Shown piece after piece: positions 1 to 7,928 of a DNA stretch of 56,764 nt. The position numbers and the translations under genes are program-made. The first letter of the stretch is position 1. Every line of letters begins with the position of its first letter. The DNA is from Ligilactobacillus equi DSM 15833 = JCM 10991 (GTDB lineage: Bacteria; Bacillota; Bacilli; Lactobacillales; Lactobacillaceae): positions 1 to 56,764 of the forward strand of contig NZ_BAMI01000008.1 of NCBI RefSeq assembly GCF_000615765.1. The letters run 5' to 3'. The notes below the pieces were generated by a model, which was not told the origin of the DNA, searched no databases, and saw nothing but the letters and a program-made list of their open reading frames with translations.

Positions 1-309
1 CGTTTTTATAATTTTTAATGGCATTCGCATCATATCACTATCAACACGTTTATCTTGCATGTACTGGTAATGGTTAGCCATATTTCTAGCGTTTTTACGA
101 CTTTCTAACTCACTAATACGGTCAACAACCGTATCAAGAGATAACTTAACTTGTTTTAGTCGGTATAATTCTTTGTCAATCGCAACCATCTTATTATAGA
201 CAGTTCTACTAATATCAGAATTGACTTTAATAATTTGCTTTTGTTGAGTACTAGGATATATCCGCATTTTTAATCCGTAATGATATGCTAAATCACACAT
301 TTTCTTCAT
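1..309 (-). CDS. tnpB: RNA-guided nuclease TnpB, N-terminal part (IS200/IS605 accessory protein), cut by window edge
   Basis: Reading the minus strand from an ATG at 309, the frame stays open to position 1 (103 codons), beginning MKKMCDLAYHYGLKMRIYPS and continuing with QQKQIIKVNSDISRTVYNKM. This is the usual start of TnpB/OrfB proteins (helix-turn-helix segment with YPS..Q...I), which are transposon-encoded, guide-RNA-dependent nucleases related to Cas12. It is divergent from tnpA at 406, the arrangement of the IS605 group, with a 96-bp intergenic region. The RuvC and zinc-finger parts and the right end with its guide RNA lie outside the window, so I cannot say whether it is intact. Confidence 0.8.
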   Translation of the reverse strand, partial: MKKMCDLAYHYGLKMRIYPSTQQKQIIKVNSDISRTVYNKMVAIDKELYRLKQVKLSLDTVVDRISELESRKNARNMANHYQYMQDKRVDSDMMRMPLKIIKT

Positions 310-405
310 CGATTTTCACCTCACTTTCTATGCTTTTATTATATCACAATGAGTGGTATTATAAAAAATAAACATGTATAAATAAAAGGAAAAGAGTTCT
401 GTGCA

Positions 406-849
406 ATGACTGATAAAAAAACTAGAATTAAGGATGCAATTTATACTCAAAGATACATTTATAATCTGCACTTTCATCTTATTTGGTGTACTAAATACAG
501 AAACAAAACTTTTGTAACTGATGAATTATCTAATGAAATGAAGGATATCCTTCAACGAGTAGCTGATGATAATGAAATAACCATCGAAAATATGGAGGTT
601 ATGCCTGACCATGTACATCTGCTAATTTCTTTTCCACCTAGGAAATCAGCAGTTGACGTTATTAAGGCACTAAAAGGTAGAAGTGCATTTATATTTCTAA
701 AAGCACACCCAGAGATTAAAGAACATCAGTATTGGAGCGGACATTTATGGTCTTCTAGTTATTACTTAGGTTCATTAGGTAATATGAGTAAAGAAACAGT
801 GCAAAAATATATTAATGACCAGAAATATAATGCTATGATGAAAAACTAA
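406..849 (+). CDS. tnpA: IS200/IS605 family Y1 transposase TnpA
   Basis: A 147-residue protein, the normal size of the small HUH single-strand transposases. The metal-binding HUH motif is seen as DHVHLL at about residues 68-73, an upstream HLIWCTKYR block matches the family, and the nucleophile Tyr is in the C-terminal VQKYINDQ (about residues 132-139). It excises and inserts the element as a single-stranded DNA circle, recognising hairpins at the ends. Divergent from tnpB; a hairpin follows directly after its stop. It appears intact and potentially active. The upstream ribosome site AAAGGAAAAG is about 10 nt before the ATG. Confidence 0.93.
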   Translation: MTDKKTRIKDAIYTQRYIYNLHFHLIWCTKYRNKTFVTDELSNEMKDILQRVADDNEITIENMEVMPDHVHLLISFPPRKSAVDVIKALKGRSAFIFLKAHPEIKEHQYWSGHLWSSSYYLGSLGNMSKETVQKYINDQKYNAMMKN

Positions 850-872
850 AAAAGCCCGTAAGGGCTTTTTTT
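848..872 (+). terminator. Hairpin with T-run at the tnpA end of the IS element
   Basis: AAAAAAGCCC / GGGCTTTTTT form a 10-bp stem with a 4-nt GTAA loop, overlapping the tnpA stop codon and ending in a T run. It can terminate tnpA. The following 30 bases (GGGGCTATCCC and TCCAT...ATGGA) hold small dyads that may be the end hairpin recognised by TnpA; the exact IS end is not resolved but lies before about 905. Confidence 0.7.
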
Positions 873-904
873 GTTAGGGGCTATCCCTCCATGGGTTAAA
901 AACT

Positions 905-1012
905 ATGGATTTCCGCCCCGTGGTCCTTGAATTTTACCCAAAAGAAGACTACAATAATTACCGTAAAATAGTTTTACATTTTGATAGAATTTGCAAAAGA
1001 GGCGAAGAATAA
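905..1012 (+). pseudogene. Probable C-terminal remnant of a gene disrupted by the IS200/IS605 insertion
   Basis: An open frame of 35 codons that reads MDFRPVVLEFYPKEDYNNYR and ends KRGEE. It begins just at the presumed end of the IS element and has no good ribosome binding site, yet its stop overlaps the ATG of the next gene (TAATG), as in a translationally coupled operon. The simplest reading is that the IS replaced or separated the 5' part of this gene. The protein family is not recognised. Confidence 0.45.
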
Positions 1013-1146
1013 TGGCTAGCAGATTAAGCAAGGAAGAACGTAAAGCTTTAGCTAAGAAGGCTATGGCTGAACGAGCAAAGCACCCGCAAGCTAAGACGCA
1101 ATCCGGGTTCGCCAAGCTTGATGAAGATGCCAAGAAGCTACGCTAA
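1012..1146 (+). CDS. Small basic protein of unknown function (44 aa)
   Basis: ATG at 1012 with GAGGCGAAGAATA upstream, ending at TAA 1146, followed by a strong terminator. The protein is Lys/Ala-rich: MASRLSKEERKALAKKAMAE near the start and SGFAKLDEDAKKLR at the end, likely helical and with no membrane segment. Its start overlaps the stop of the preceding frame, so it was the last gene of an operon now broken by the IS element. I do not recognise the family. The codon pattern (no rare-looking stretch, clear periodicity) and its RBS make it a real gene rather than chance; antisense frames here are shadows. Confidence 0.6.
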   Translation: MASRLSKEERKALAKKAMAERAKHPQAKTQSGFAKLDEDAKKLR

Positions 1147-1172
1147 TGCGCAACTGACATCAATTTAGACCA

Positions 1173-1208
1173 AAAGACACCCGCAAGAAATTTCTTGCGG
1201 GTGTCTTT
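1173..1208. terminator. Bidirectional terminator between the small operon and the ABC exporter
   Basis: A perfect 36-nt palindrome: AAAGACACCCGCAAGAAA and its reverse complement, flanked by A and T runs. It serves the plus-strand 44-aa gene and the minus-strand ABC exporter operon that ends at 1213. Confidence 0.92.
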
Positions 1209-1212
1209 GTGC

Positions 1213-3033
1213 CTATTGGGCAAATTGACTATTGTAAAGGTTCGCGTAAAAACCATCGGCTGCCATGAGGCTATCGTGGTTCCCAGTTTCAATGATACTT
1301 CCTTGATTCATGACAATAATCTTATCTGCATCGCGAATCGTAGATAAACGGTGCGCCACTACAAAACTTGTCCGGTCCTTGAGGAGCCGTTCCATAGCTT
1401 GCTGGATTAAAATTTCTGTCCGTGTATCAACTGAACTGGTAGCCTCATCCAAAATCAAGATTTCTGGGTCAGCTACGAAAGCTCGAGCAATCGTCAAGAG
1501 CTGTCTTTGTCCCTGGGAAATATTGGAAGCATCTTCATTTAAAACTGTATCATACCCATGAGGTAATTGACGAACAAAAGTGTCTACGTGCGCGGCTTTC
1601 GCAGCTGCGATAATCTCTTCTTCCGTTGCGTCTTCACGACCATATTTAAGATTGTCGTAAATCGTCCCCGTAAATAACCAGGTATCTTGTAATACCATGG
1701 AGAAATGACGACGTAGTTCTTGGCGACTCATGGCGCGGGTATCTTGCCCATCAAGACGGATAACCCCACCTTTGATATCATAGAAACGTTCCAAAAGATT
1801 AATTAAGGTTGTCTTCCCAGCACCGGTTGGTCCGACAATCGCGACTTTTTGACCAGCTTGCACATCGAAATTAAAATCTGTCATCAATAACTTATCATCA
1901 GTGTAACCGAATTGAACATGTTCGAAACTAATTTTCTTACCATCAGCTGGAACACTAGCAACAGCTTGAGGTTTAGTCATTTCTTCTTCATCTAATAATT
2001 CAAAAATCCGTTCAGCTGAAGCCACAGTGGATTGAATGGTATTGGCAATGTTAGCCAATTGAGTAATTGGTTGGGTAAATTGGTTCACGTATTGTAAAAA
2101 GGCTTGTACGTTCCCTAAAGTTAAGCTACCATTAGCCACCCCGGTTCCCCCAACAATCGCAACTAAGATATAACCAATATTTTTGACCAAGTTCATCAAA
2201 GGCATAATTAAACCAGAAATGAACTGGGCCTTCCAGGAGTTTTGGTAGTAGCGGGTATTTTCTTCTTCAAAAACTTGGATAGCTTCATCTTCGCGGTTAA
2301 AGGTCTTAACGACAGTGTGACCGGCGTAATTTTCTTCAACGTGATTGTTCATCAAACCTAGGCTCTTTTGTTGGGCGGCAAAATATTTTTGTGAACGTGG
2401 TGCCACAATTCCAACTACAATTAACCCTAAAGGAATTGTAATCAGAGCAATCAAAGTTAACTTCAAGCTGATGGATAACATCATGAAGAAAACCCCGACA
2501 AAGGTTACCAATGACGTAACTAATTGTGCCAAACTTTGTTGTAAGGTTCCAGCAATGTTATCCATATCATTGACCGCTCGTGACATAATATCCCCGTTTT
2601 GGTGAGTGTCGTAGTAATTGATTGGCAAACGTTGCATCTTCTCTTTAACTTGCTTACGTAATTTGTAAACAATCTTTTGTGAGATATTGGCCATGATAAT
2701 TTGTTGCATGAACGTCAGTAAGGCCGAAGCGACATACATAGCAGCCACAATTAAGAGGATTTGCTTAATGCGATCAAAATCAATCGGATAAGAAGTCAAA
2801 TGTTTACCCATTTTCATTTCGACAAATCCGGTCTTAATTCCCTTGTAAATTTCCGTGGTTGCTTCCCCTAAAATCTTAGGTGCTCGAATTTGGAAAATCG
2901 TTCCGCCAACAGCGAAAGCAAGTACCATTAAAAAGCCCCATTTCCATGGCCCCATAAACTTAGCTAAGCGCCCCAACGTCCCCCAAAAGTTTTTCGCACC
3001 TTGCTTTGGACCGTGATTTCTTCCTGGACCCAT
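1213..3033 (-). CDS. Heterodimeric ABC exporter subunit, catalytically competent half (LmrD-like)
   Basis: A 606-residue half-transporter: N-terminal six-helix membrane domain (about 35-330) and C-terminal ATPase. Walker A GPTGAGKT is near residue 400, Walker B ends ILDEATSSVD with the catalytic Glu, and the switch is VAHRLSTI with the His. The signature loop is ISQGQRQ rather than LSGGQ, typical of one half of LmrCD/BmrCD-type multidrug pairs. Its ATG overlaps the stop of the upstream partner by one base (TAATG), so the two are co-translated. It probably exports drugs or lipids across the membrane; the substrate cannot be read from sequence. Regulated with its partner by the TetR gene at the head of the operon. 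Confidence 0.9.
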   Translation of the reverse strand: MGPGRNHGPKQGAKNFWGTLGRLAKFMGPWKWGFLMVLAFAVGGTIFQIRAPKILGEATTEIYKGIKTGFVEMKMGKHLTSYPIDFDRIKQILLIVAAMYVASALLTFMQQIIMANISQKIVYKLRKQVKEKMQRLPINYYDTHQNGDIMSRAVNDMDNIAGTLQQSLAQLVTSLVTFVGVFFMMLSISLKLTLIALITIPLGLIVVGIVAPRSQKYFAAQQKSLGLMNNHVEENYAGHTVVKTFNREDEAIQVFEEENTRYYQNSWKAQFISGLIMPLMNLVKNIGYILVAIVGGTGVANGSLTLGNVQAFLQYVNQFTQPITQLANIANTIQSTVASAERIFELLDEEEMTKPQAVASVPADGKKISFEHVQFGYTDDKLLMTDFNFDVQAGQKVAIVGPTGAGKTTLINLLERFYDIKGGVIRLDGQDTRAMSRQELRRHFSMVLQDTWLFTGTIYDNLKYGREDATEEEIIAAAKAAHVDTFVRQLPHGYDTVLNEDASNISQGQRQLLTIARAFVADPEILILDEATSSVDTRTEILIQQAMERLLKDRTSFVVAHRLSTIRDADKIIVMNQGSIIETGNHDSLMAADGFYANLYNSQFAQ

Positions 3034-4763
3034 TAAACTTCACCTTCCTTCATTTGTGAGTGAACAATTTCTTGATAAACTTCATTATCAGCTAGCAATT
3101 CTTGGTGAGTACCCACTCCGGCAACTTTACCATCATCTAAGACAATAATTTGATCCGCATTCGTCACCGTTGACACTCTTTGTGCAACAATAACCACCAC
3201 ACTTTGACTGATATCGCGATCAGCTTTTAAAGCTTTCCGCAAGGCCGCATCGGTCTTAAAGTCCAAAGCTGAGAAAGAATCATCGAAGACATAAATGGAA
3301 GCGGGCTTAATTAAAGCTCGCGCAATGGCTAGTCTTTGTTTTTGCCCCCCAGAGAAGTTGTCCCCACCTTGTTCAACAACTGCATCTAAGCCGTCAGGCA
3401 AATCGGCAACAAAATCCTTAGCTTGGGCAATTTCTAACGCACGCCACATTTCTTCATCCGTCGCATCAGCCTTTCCAAAAGCTAAGTTAGAACGAATAGT
3501 TCCCTTAAAGAGCACAGCTTTTTGTTGAACATAGGAAACCTTATCTTGCAAGCTAACTTTGGTTAAATCACGAACGTCTTGACCATCGACCCGTACGGCC
3601 CCAGCTTCAACATCGTAGAGCCGAGGAATCAAGGCAATCAAACTAGACTTCCCAGAACCTGTCCCCCCGATAATTGCTAGAGTTTGGCCGGCGGTTAATT
3701 TCACATCTACATCTTCTAGGGCCTTTTCTTCTGCACCTTCATAGCGGAAATCAATATGGTCAAATTCTAAACTTGCCACCACATCTTGCTTAGCTACTTG
3801 GGCATCAGCTTTTTCTTGCACCTTATTTTTAGTATCTAAAACTTCGATAATCCGTACAGCAGCCGCTTGAGCCCGAGGAAGGAAAACAAAAATCATGGAT
3901 AGCATCATAAAGGAAAAAAGTAACATGGCAGCATAAGTCATGAAAGAGACTAAATCTCCGACCTGCATGTTCATCTCTCCAATCAAGTTAGCCCCAAACC
4001 AAACAATTCCCAAATTAGTCCCATTCATAATGATTGTCATAATTGGCATCATAATAGAAACAATCGAGAAGACTTTAATCGCAGTTTGGGTATAATCTTT
4101 GTTAGCGACTTCAAAACGAGCTTGTTCAAATTGGTCTTGACGAAAGGCACGAATGACACGCACCCCTGTCAAACCTTCCCGAAAAACCAGGTTAATTTTA
4201 TCAATTTGCTTTTGAAGCTTTTGGAAAAGTGGTACGGCAGAACCCATAATTCCTCCAATGGCAATCACTAATAACGGAATTGCCACCAAAAAGACCCAGG
4301 TTAATTGCTTTTCGCTCTGATAAGCCATAATCCCAGCCCCAATCAACATTAGAGGAGCTTGAATCATCATCCGTAACATCATAATAATTACGTTTTGGAT
4401 TTGCAAGACATCATTAGTCGTCCGCGTAATCAAAGATGAAGCTCCTAAATCATCAAATTCTTTGTTTCCCAAAGCCATTGTATGTTTAAAGATTTTACTG
4501 CGTAAACGCATCCCCATCTTTTGCGCCTGGGTGGAGGCAAAGTAAACATTACCGACAGCTGCTACCAAACCAAGCAAGGCCAGGCCCATCATCTTGGCAC
4601 CTACTTGCCAAATATAATCGGTATTACCTTTAGCCACCCCATTGTTAATAATATCTGCAGTTAAATTAGGCAAACTTAAATCACAGATAACTTGGATAGC
4701 CATAAAGACAACAGAACCTAAAACCGCCCACCAATCAAGATTTTTCTTTACTAAGCGTAGCAC
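3033..4763 (-). CDS. Heterodimeric ABC exporter subunit, degenerate half (LmrC-like)
   Basis: A 576-residue half-transporter with membrane domain (about 15-310) and ATPase. Walker A GGTGSGKS is near residue 368 and the signature FSGGQKQ is canonical, but Walker B is VFDDSFSALD (Asp replaces the catalytic Glu) and the switch is VAQRVSTV (Gln replaces His). This asymmetry identifies it as the non-catalytic partner of the next gene. The start is taken as GTG 4763 because AAAGGA lies 10 nt upstream; the longer reading would run into the TetR gene. It follows the TetR gene by about five bases. Confidence 0.88.
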   Translation of the reverse strand: MLRLVKKNLDWWAVLGSVVFMAIQVICDLSLPNLTADIINNGVAKGNTDYIWQVGAKMMGLALLGLVAAVGNVYFASTQAQKMGMRLRSKIFKHTMALGNKEFDDLGASSLITRTTNDVLQIQNVIIMMLRMMIQAPLMLIGAGIMAYQSEKQLTWVFLVAIPLLVIAIGGIMGSAVPLFQKLQKQIDKINLVFREGLTGVRVIRAFRQDQFEQARFEVANKDYTQTAIKVFSIVSIMMPIMTIIMNGTNLGIVWFGANLIGEMNMQVGDLVSFMTYAAMLLFSFMMLSMIFVFLPRAQAAAVRIIEVLDTKNKVQEKADAQVAKQDVVASLEFDHIDFRYEGAEEKALEDVDVKLTAGQTLAIIGGTGSGKSSLIALIPRLYDVEAGAVRVDGQDVRDLTKVSLQDKVSYVQQKAVLFKGTIRSNLAFGKADATDEEMWRALEIAQAKDFVADLPDGLDAVVEQGGDNFSGGQKQRLAIARALIKPASIYVFDDSFSALDFKTDAALRKALKADRDISQSVVVIVAQRVSTVTNADQIIVLDDGKVAGVGTHQELLADNEVYQEIVHSQMKEGEV

Positions 4764-4768
4764 GCTGG

Positions 4769-5395
4769 TCACTTCCTTTCTGTTTTTAACACACCATCTT
4801 GAAACCACGTTAGCACCTTTGTGATTTGTGCTTCAATTTGGCTAATTTTTTCAGCAGTCACTTCGTCATGACTGAGTTTACCACCAATAATCCGAAAGAC
4901 CGCCCCCTCAAGTATTATATTGAAAAGTCTAAAGTCGCCATAAGATTCAAAACGATACTTTTCTTCCGACAAACTATCATAGACTTCCTGCAACCTTTTC
5001 TCAATGTTTTGGTGGTGCTCATCCTTAGATAACAGACGGTAATCGCGATTCGCAATCATCGTACGATAAAACTCCCGATTCTCCCCCAAATAAAAATCTT
5101 CTAACATCAAAGTAAAAGATTTTTGATAATAGGAAAATAAATCCTGGCCTGCGAGGGGCAAGATGGCTTTTTGAGCTGCCTCTAAATTTTCCCCCAGTTT
5201 ACGGGCGAAATATTGATATAAATCATGCTTATCTTCAAAATACTGGTAAAAACTACCTCGTGATACCCCAGCTTCTTTAATAATCTGATTAATTGAAGCT
5301 TCGTTAAAGCCACGCCGACTAAACTCATGATGAGCTGCTTCCAAAAGCCGCGTTTGCTTTTCAACAGGTAAGTTGAAGAATGTTTGTTTGGGCAT
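4769..5395 (-). CDS. TetR family transcriptional repressor
   Basis: A 208-residue regulator. The N-terminal helix-turn-helix is clear: FSRRGFNEASINQIIKEAGV then SRGSFYQYFEDKHDLY, the diagnostic TetR block. The C-terminal ligand domain is not assignable. Start ATG 5395 is chosen because AAAAGGAGG lies 7-8 nt upstream. It is first in an operon with the two ABC exporter genes and is preceded by two TGACA-N3-TGTCA dyads that overlap its promoter, so it likely represses itself and the exporter until an inducer binds. Confidence 0.9.
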   Translation of the reverse strand: MPKQTFFNLPVEKQTRLLEAAHHEFSRRGFNEASINQIIKEAGVSRGSFYQYFEDKHDLYQYFARKLGENLEAAQKAILPLAGQDLFSYYQKSFTLMLEDFYLGENREFYRTMIANRDYRLLSKDEHHQNIEKRLQEVYDSLSEEKYRFESYGDFRLFNIILEGAVFRIIGGKLSHDEVTAEKISQIEAQITKVLTWFQDGVLKTERK

Positions 5396-5413
5396 AGCGA
5401 CCCCTCCTTTTTG

Positions 5414-5469
5414 TGACAAGTTGTCATATGACATATTGTCATAATACTCCTATCACTAACTTTTGGCAA
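5414..5469 (-). promoter_or_regulatory. Promoter and tandem operator of the TetR/ABC operon
   Basis: On the minus strand: -35 TTGCCA (5469-5464), 17-nt spacer, -10 TATTAT (5446-5441). Two perfect dyads, TGACATATTGTCA (5429-5441) and TGACAAGTTGTCA (5414-5426), follow with a 15-bp centre spacing. The first abuts and overlaps the -10. This is the expected layout for autorepression by the adjacent TetR protein. Confidence 0.82.
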
Positions 5470-5471
5470 GC

Positions 5472-5506
5472 AAAAAAGCCAGATATTTTAAATCCGACTT
5501 AAATCT
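5472..5506 (-). terminator. Possible weak terminator
   Basis: An AT-rich stem (AGATTTAA...TTAAAATATCT) followed on the minus strand by CTGGCTTTTTT, just after the stop of the PARG-like gene. The stem is weak and imperfect. Confidence 0.4.
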
Positions 5507-5511
5507 TCTTA

Positions 5512-6315
5512 TTATGCTTCTTGTTTAGTTATTGGGGTAACCAATACCCGATTAAAAATATTGAGTGCACTCTTATTATTTAAAATGGGAAAGTAAACTT
5601 CCTTAAAAACGCCGAGAAATTCGGGACGATCAAGAACTTGCTTGAAGGTTTGAGCGACTAAATATGGGTCATTTTGAGAGACCCCACACCCAAAAGCTCC
5701 TAAAATTAAAATTTCTACTTCATTATTTTTAAACATACGAATAGTACGCAAAATTTTTTCATGTAAATCGGCTTGAATGCGTCGAAAATCAAGCGGGTGT
5801 TGACGTAATTTCATATAAGTGATGTTGGGAGCACTTACGCTAGCAAAATCAATAAAACGTCGGTAAGGTAGGATTTTCCCTTCACTTTGATCTCGCAAAA
5901 CCTTGACTTGATTTGAATAAATCACATTAGGACTAAAATAACCTTGATTGGGCACCTTGCGATTTAACTCATAGAAACTTTGATTAAACTTCTTTAACTC
6001 TGGATAAAGGAAGCTATTACGACAAATTGTCTCCTCTTGACCGTCATATCCCATTAAAAATCCCCCACCCGGTTCCATCGGACTAGCAAAATTCATACAA
6101 CCCACTTTGCGTTCAAAGTCAATTTTCCAAATCCGTGCCAATAAATTTTCCTCTTCAACATAGATTTTAGCTGGTTTATGACCATAGGCTGCTTGTTCTG
6201 GCGGTTGAAAAGTGATAAGTTCTGAAGATTGACGTAAATGCCGACTTTCAATTTGATAAATATTCAATGCCTTATGCCCCAAAGCTTGATTTATTTTTCT
6301 TTGTTTTTGACTCAT
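5512..6315 (-). CDS. TIGR02452 family protein, microbial-type poly(ADP-ribose) glycohydrolase-like
   Basis: A 267-residue protein with the PARG signature GGGFLMGYDGQEE near residues 83-95 (the GGG loop and the QEE catalytic Glu pair), preceded by MNFASPMEPG and followed by ICRNSFLYPEL, all typical of the DUF2263/TIGR02452 proteins. A later GAFGCGVSQNDP block matches the macro-domain-like fold. Members are predicted to cleave ADP-ribose polymers or related ADP-ribosyl adducts in the cytoplasm; the real substrate in lactobacilli is unknown. Monocistronic: weak terminator downstream, divergent from the gene at 6504. The upstream leader has three A/T-rich TCTAATT-type repeats of unknown meaning. 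Confidence 0.8.
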   Translation of the reverse strand: MSQKQRKINQALGHKALNIYQIESRHLRQSSELITFQPPEQAAYGHKPAKIYVEEENLLARIWKIDFERKVGCMNFASPMEPGGGFLMGYDGQEETICRNSFLYPELKKFNQSFYELNRKVPNQGYFSPNVIYSNQVKVLRDQSEGKILPYRRFIDFASVSAPNITYMKLRQHPLDFRRIQADLHEKILRTIRMFKNNEVEILILGAFGCGVSQNDPYLVAQTFKQVLDRPEFLGVFKEVYFPILNNKSALNIFNRVLVTPITKQEA

Positions 6316-6503
6316 ACCAACTTCACCGCCAGTTCTCTCTAATTTTTTCTAATTCTTTTCTAATTTTAATTCTATCATGAAACCCTTTTATTCGGCAAGC
6401 AATAATCACCAACTTGCATTTTTCTTTACATTTTTAGCCGAAATATGGTAACTTATTAGCAGGCACATGTTTTATGATAAAACGATTAGGAGGAGATAAT
6501 ATT

Positions 6504-7241
6504 ATGAAACCAAGAATTGCGATTCCTGCCGACACTTTAGCAGAAGCAACCAATATTATTAACGAAAGAAATGCGGCCTTCGCTCCTAAACCTATTATCG
6601 AAGCCGTAGTTAAATCTGGTGGGGTGCCAGTTATTTTACCTAGTGTTAACCCCGACTTGGTTAAGCATTATTTACCACTTTTTGATGGAGTGATTTTTGC
6701 TGGGGGTTCTGATGTGGATCCTACCTTCTATGGTCAAGAACCACGCCAACAACTCGGCACCACTAACCGTAAGCGCGACCTCTTCGAAGATGAACTGCTT
6801 AAACAAGCCTACAAGGCAGGGAAAGCCATCATGGGGATTTGCCGTGGTATGCAACTAATTAATGTTAGTTTAGGGGGAACCTTATACCAAGATTTATCTG
6901 AAAACCCCGACGCGACGATTAAACACTCCCAAGCAGCTGCTGGTAACCTTCCAAGTCACCATGCTAGTGTTGAACCAGACAGCCGATTAGTGAAATTAGT
7001 CGGGGAAAGAACTTTTGTTAATTCCCGTCACCACCAAGCTTTAAACGACATCGCTCCAGATTTAAAGGTAACTGCTAAAGCTGATGATGGTGTTCCTGAA
7101 GCCGTTGAATCAATTGATAATGACCAAATTTTAGCGGTCCAATGGCACCCCGAAAACACCTTCAAACATTACGAAGATTCTAAAAACCTCTTCCAAGACT
7201 TAATTAACCGCGCCGCAATTGTCGCTCAAAAACAACGCTAA
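6504..7241 (+). CDS. Gamma-glutamyl-gamma-aminobutyrate hydrolase family protein (peptidase C26, PuuD-like)
   Basis: A 245-residue class I glutamine-amidotransferase-like hydrolase. The nucleophile elbow is GICRGMQLINVSLGG (Cys near residue 112) and the His/Glu pair is in VQWHPEN near residues 224-230. Family members hydrolyse gamma-glutamyl amides. Start ATG 6504 is preferred over an ATG at 6474 because AGGAGGAG lies 8 nt before it. No ATG-grasp or transport partner is next to it, so the substrate is open. Ends in a shared bidirectional terminator. Confidence 0.88.
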   Translation: MKPRIAIPADTLAEATNIINERNAAFAPKPIIEAVVKSGGVPVILPSVNPDLVKHYLPLFDGVIFAGGSDVDPTFYGQEPRQQLGTTNRKRDLFEDELLKQAYKAGKAIMGICRGMQLINVSLGGTLYQDLSENPDATIKHSQAAAGNLPSHHASVEPDSRLVKLVGERTFVNSRHHQALNDIAPDLKVTAKADDGVPEAVESIDNDQILAVQWHPENTFKHYEDSKNLFQDLINRAAIVAQKQR

Positions 7242-7244
7242 AAG

Positions 7245-7277
7245 AAAAATCTCCCCACAAAATGTGGAGAGATTTTT
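7245..7277. terminator. Bidirectional terminator
   Basis: AAAATCTCCCCACA and TGTGGAGAGATTTT form a stem with one mismatch and A/T flanks. It ends the plus-strand hydrolase and the minus-strand gshA-SDR operon. Confidence 0.85.
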
Positions 7278-7280
7278 TCT

Positions 7281-7909
7281 TTAGTTCCAAATTTCCGAAA
7301 GACTTTGATTACCATTGCTAATTGGAAGCACCTTTTTGAAAGTAGTAGCTGCTCTAATGCTACTAAGAGCGCTAACGCCACATCATCAATCGCGATTGTC
7401 TTATTAATGACTTCGCCACTAGCAAATTGTCCCGTCCCCTTTTCTTCGACTAACGCCACCGGTTGTAAAATTGTAAAATTCAACGTTGTACTATCCATTA
7501 AGTACTTATCAGCAAAAAATTTAGCTGTGTAATAATCCTTAATATGAACATAAGGTTCAAGGTCCCAAAATTCAGGTTCAAGCGATTTTTGAGCACTTAA
7601 CATAATGTAACGATTAATACCATTTAGTTTGGCTGCCTCCATCGTTTTCACCGCTCCAAAAGCATCACTTTGAAGTAAGTCTTTTCCTCGCGAACCCGCT
7701 GTAAAGTAGATAGCATCTACCTGCCCAATTACTTGAGCAATTTCCACTACCGAAGCATGTAAATCTAACTTTTTAAACTTTATACCTAAAGCTACCAGTT
7801 CAGCAACTTCATGGCGCGAACCCACAATAACTTCATGCCCTGCTTGTAATAATTGTTTAGCGAGGCTTTGGCCCACACGACCAGTCCCACCAACGATAAA
7901 AATTTTCAT
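7281..7909 (-). pseudogene. NAD(P)-binding Rossmann-fold protein (NmrA/SDR type), C-terminal frameshift
   Basis: The N-terminus MKIFIVGGTGRVGQSLAKQL is a Rossmann GxxGxxG fold, and YIMLSAQKSLEP and ILQPVALVEE match atypical short-chain dehydrogenases that act as NADH-binding redox or sensor proteins. After CFQL the reading frame runs on through the terminator to 7238 with an unlikely tail (VIKVFRKFGTKEK). Adding one base near 7316-7321 gives NGNQSLSEIWN and a stop at 7281, before the terminator, which is what homologues end like. So one base is missing, by mutation or sequencing error. It follows gshA by 19 nt with its own GAAAGGAA site, forming an operon. Confidence 0.78.
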
Positions 7910-7928
7910 TTTAAAAATTCCTTTCTGT

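Noticed and set aside
6318-6375. Three short TCTAATT-type repeats upstream of the PARG-like gene as a CRISPR-like or iteron array
   Set aside because: Units are only about 11 bp, imperfect, without spacers and AT-rich; likely simple leader sequence.
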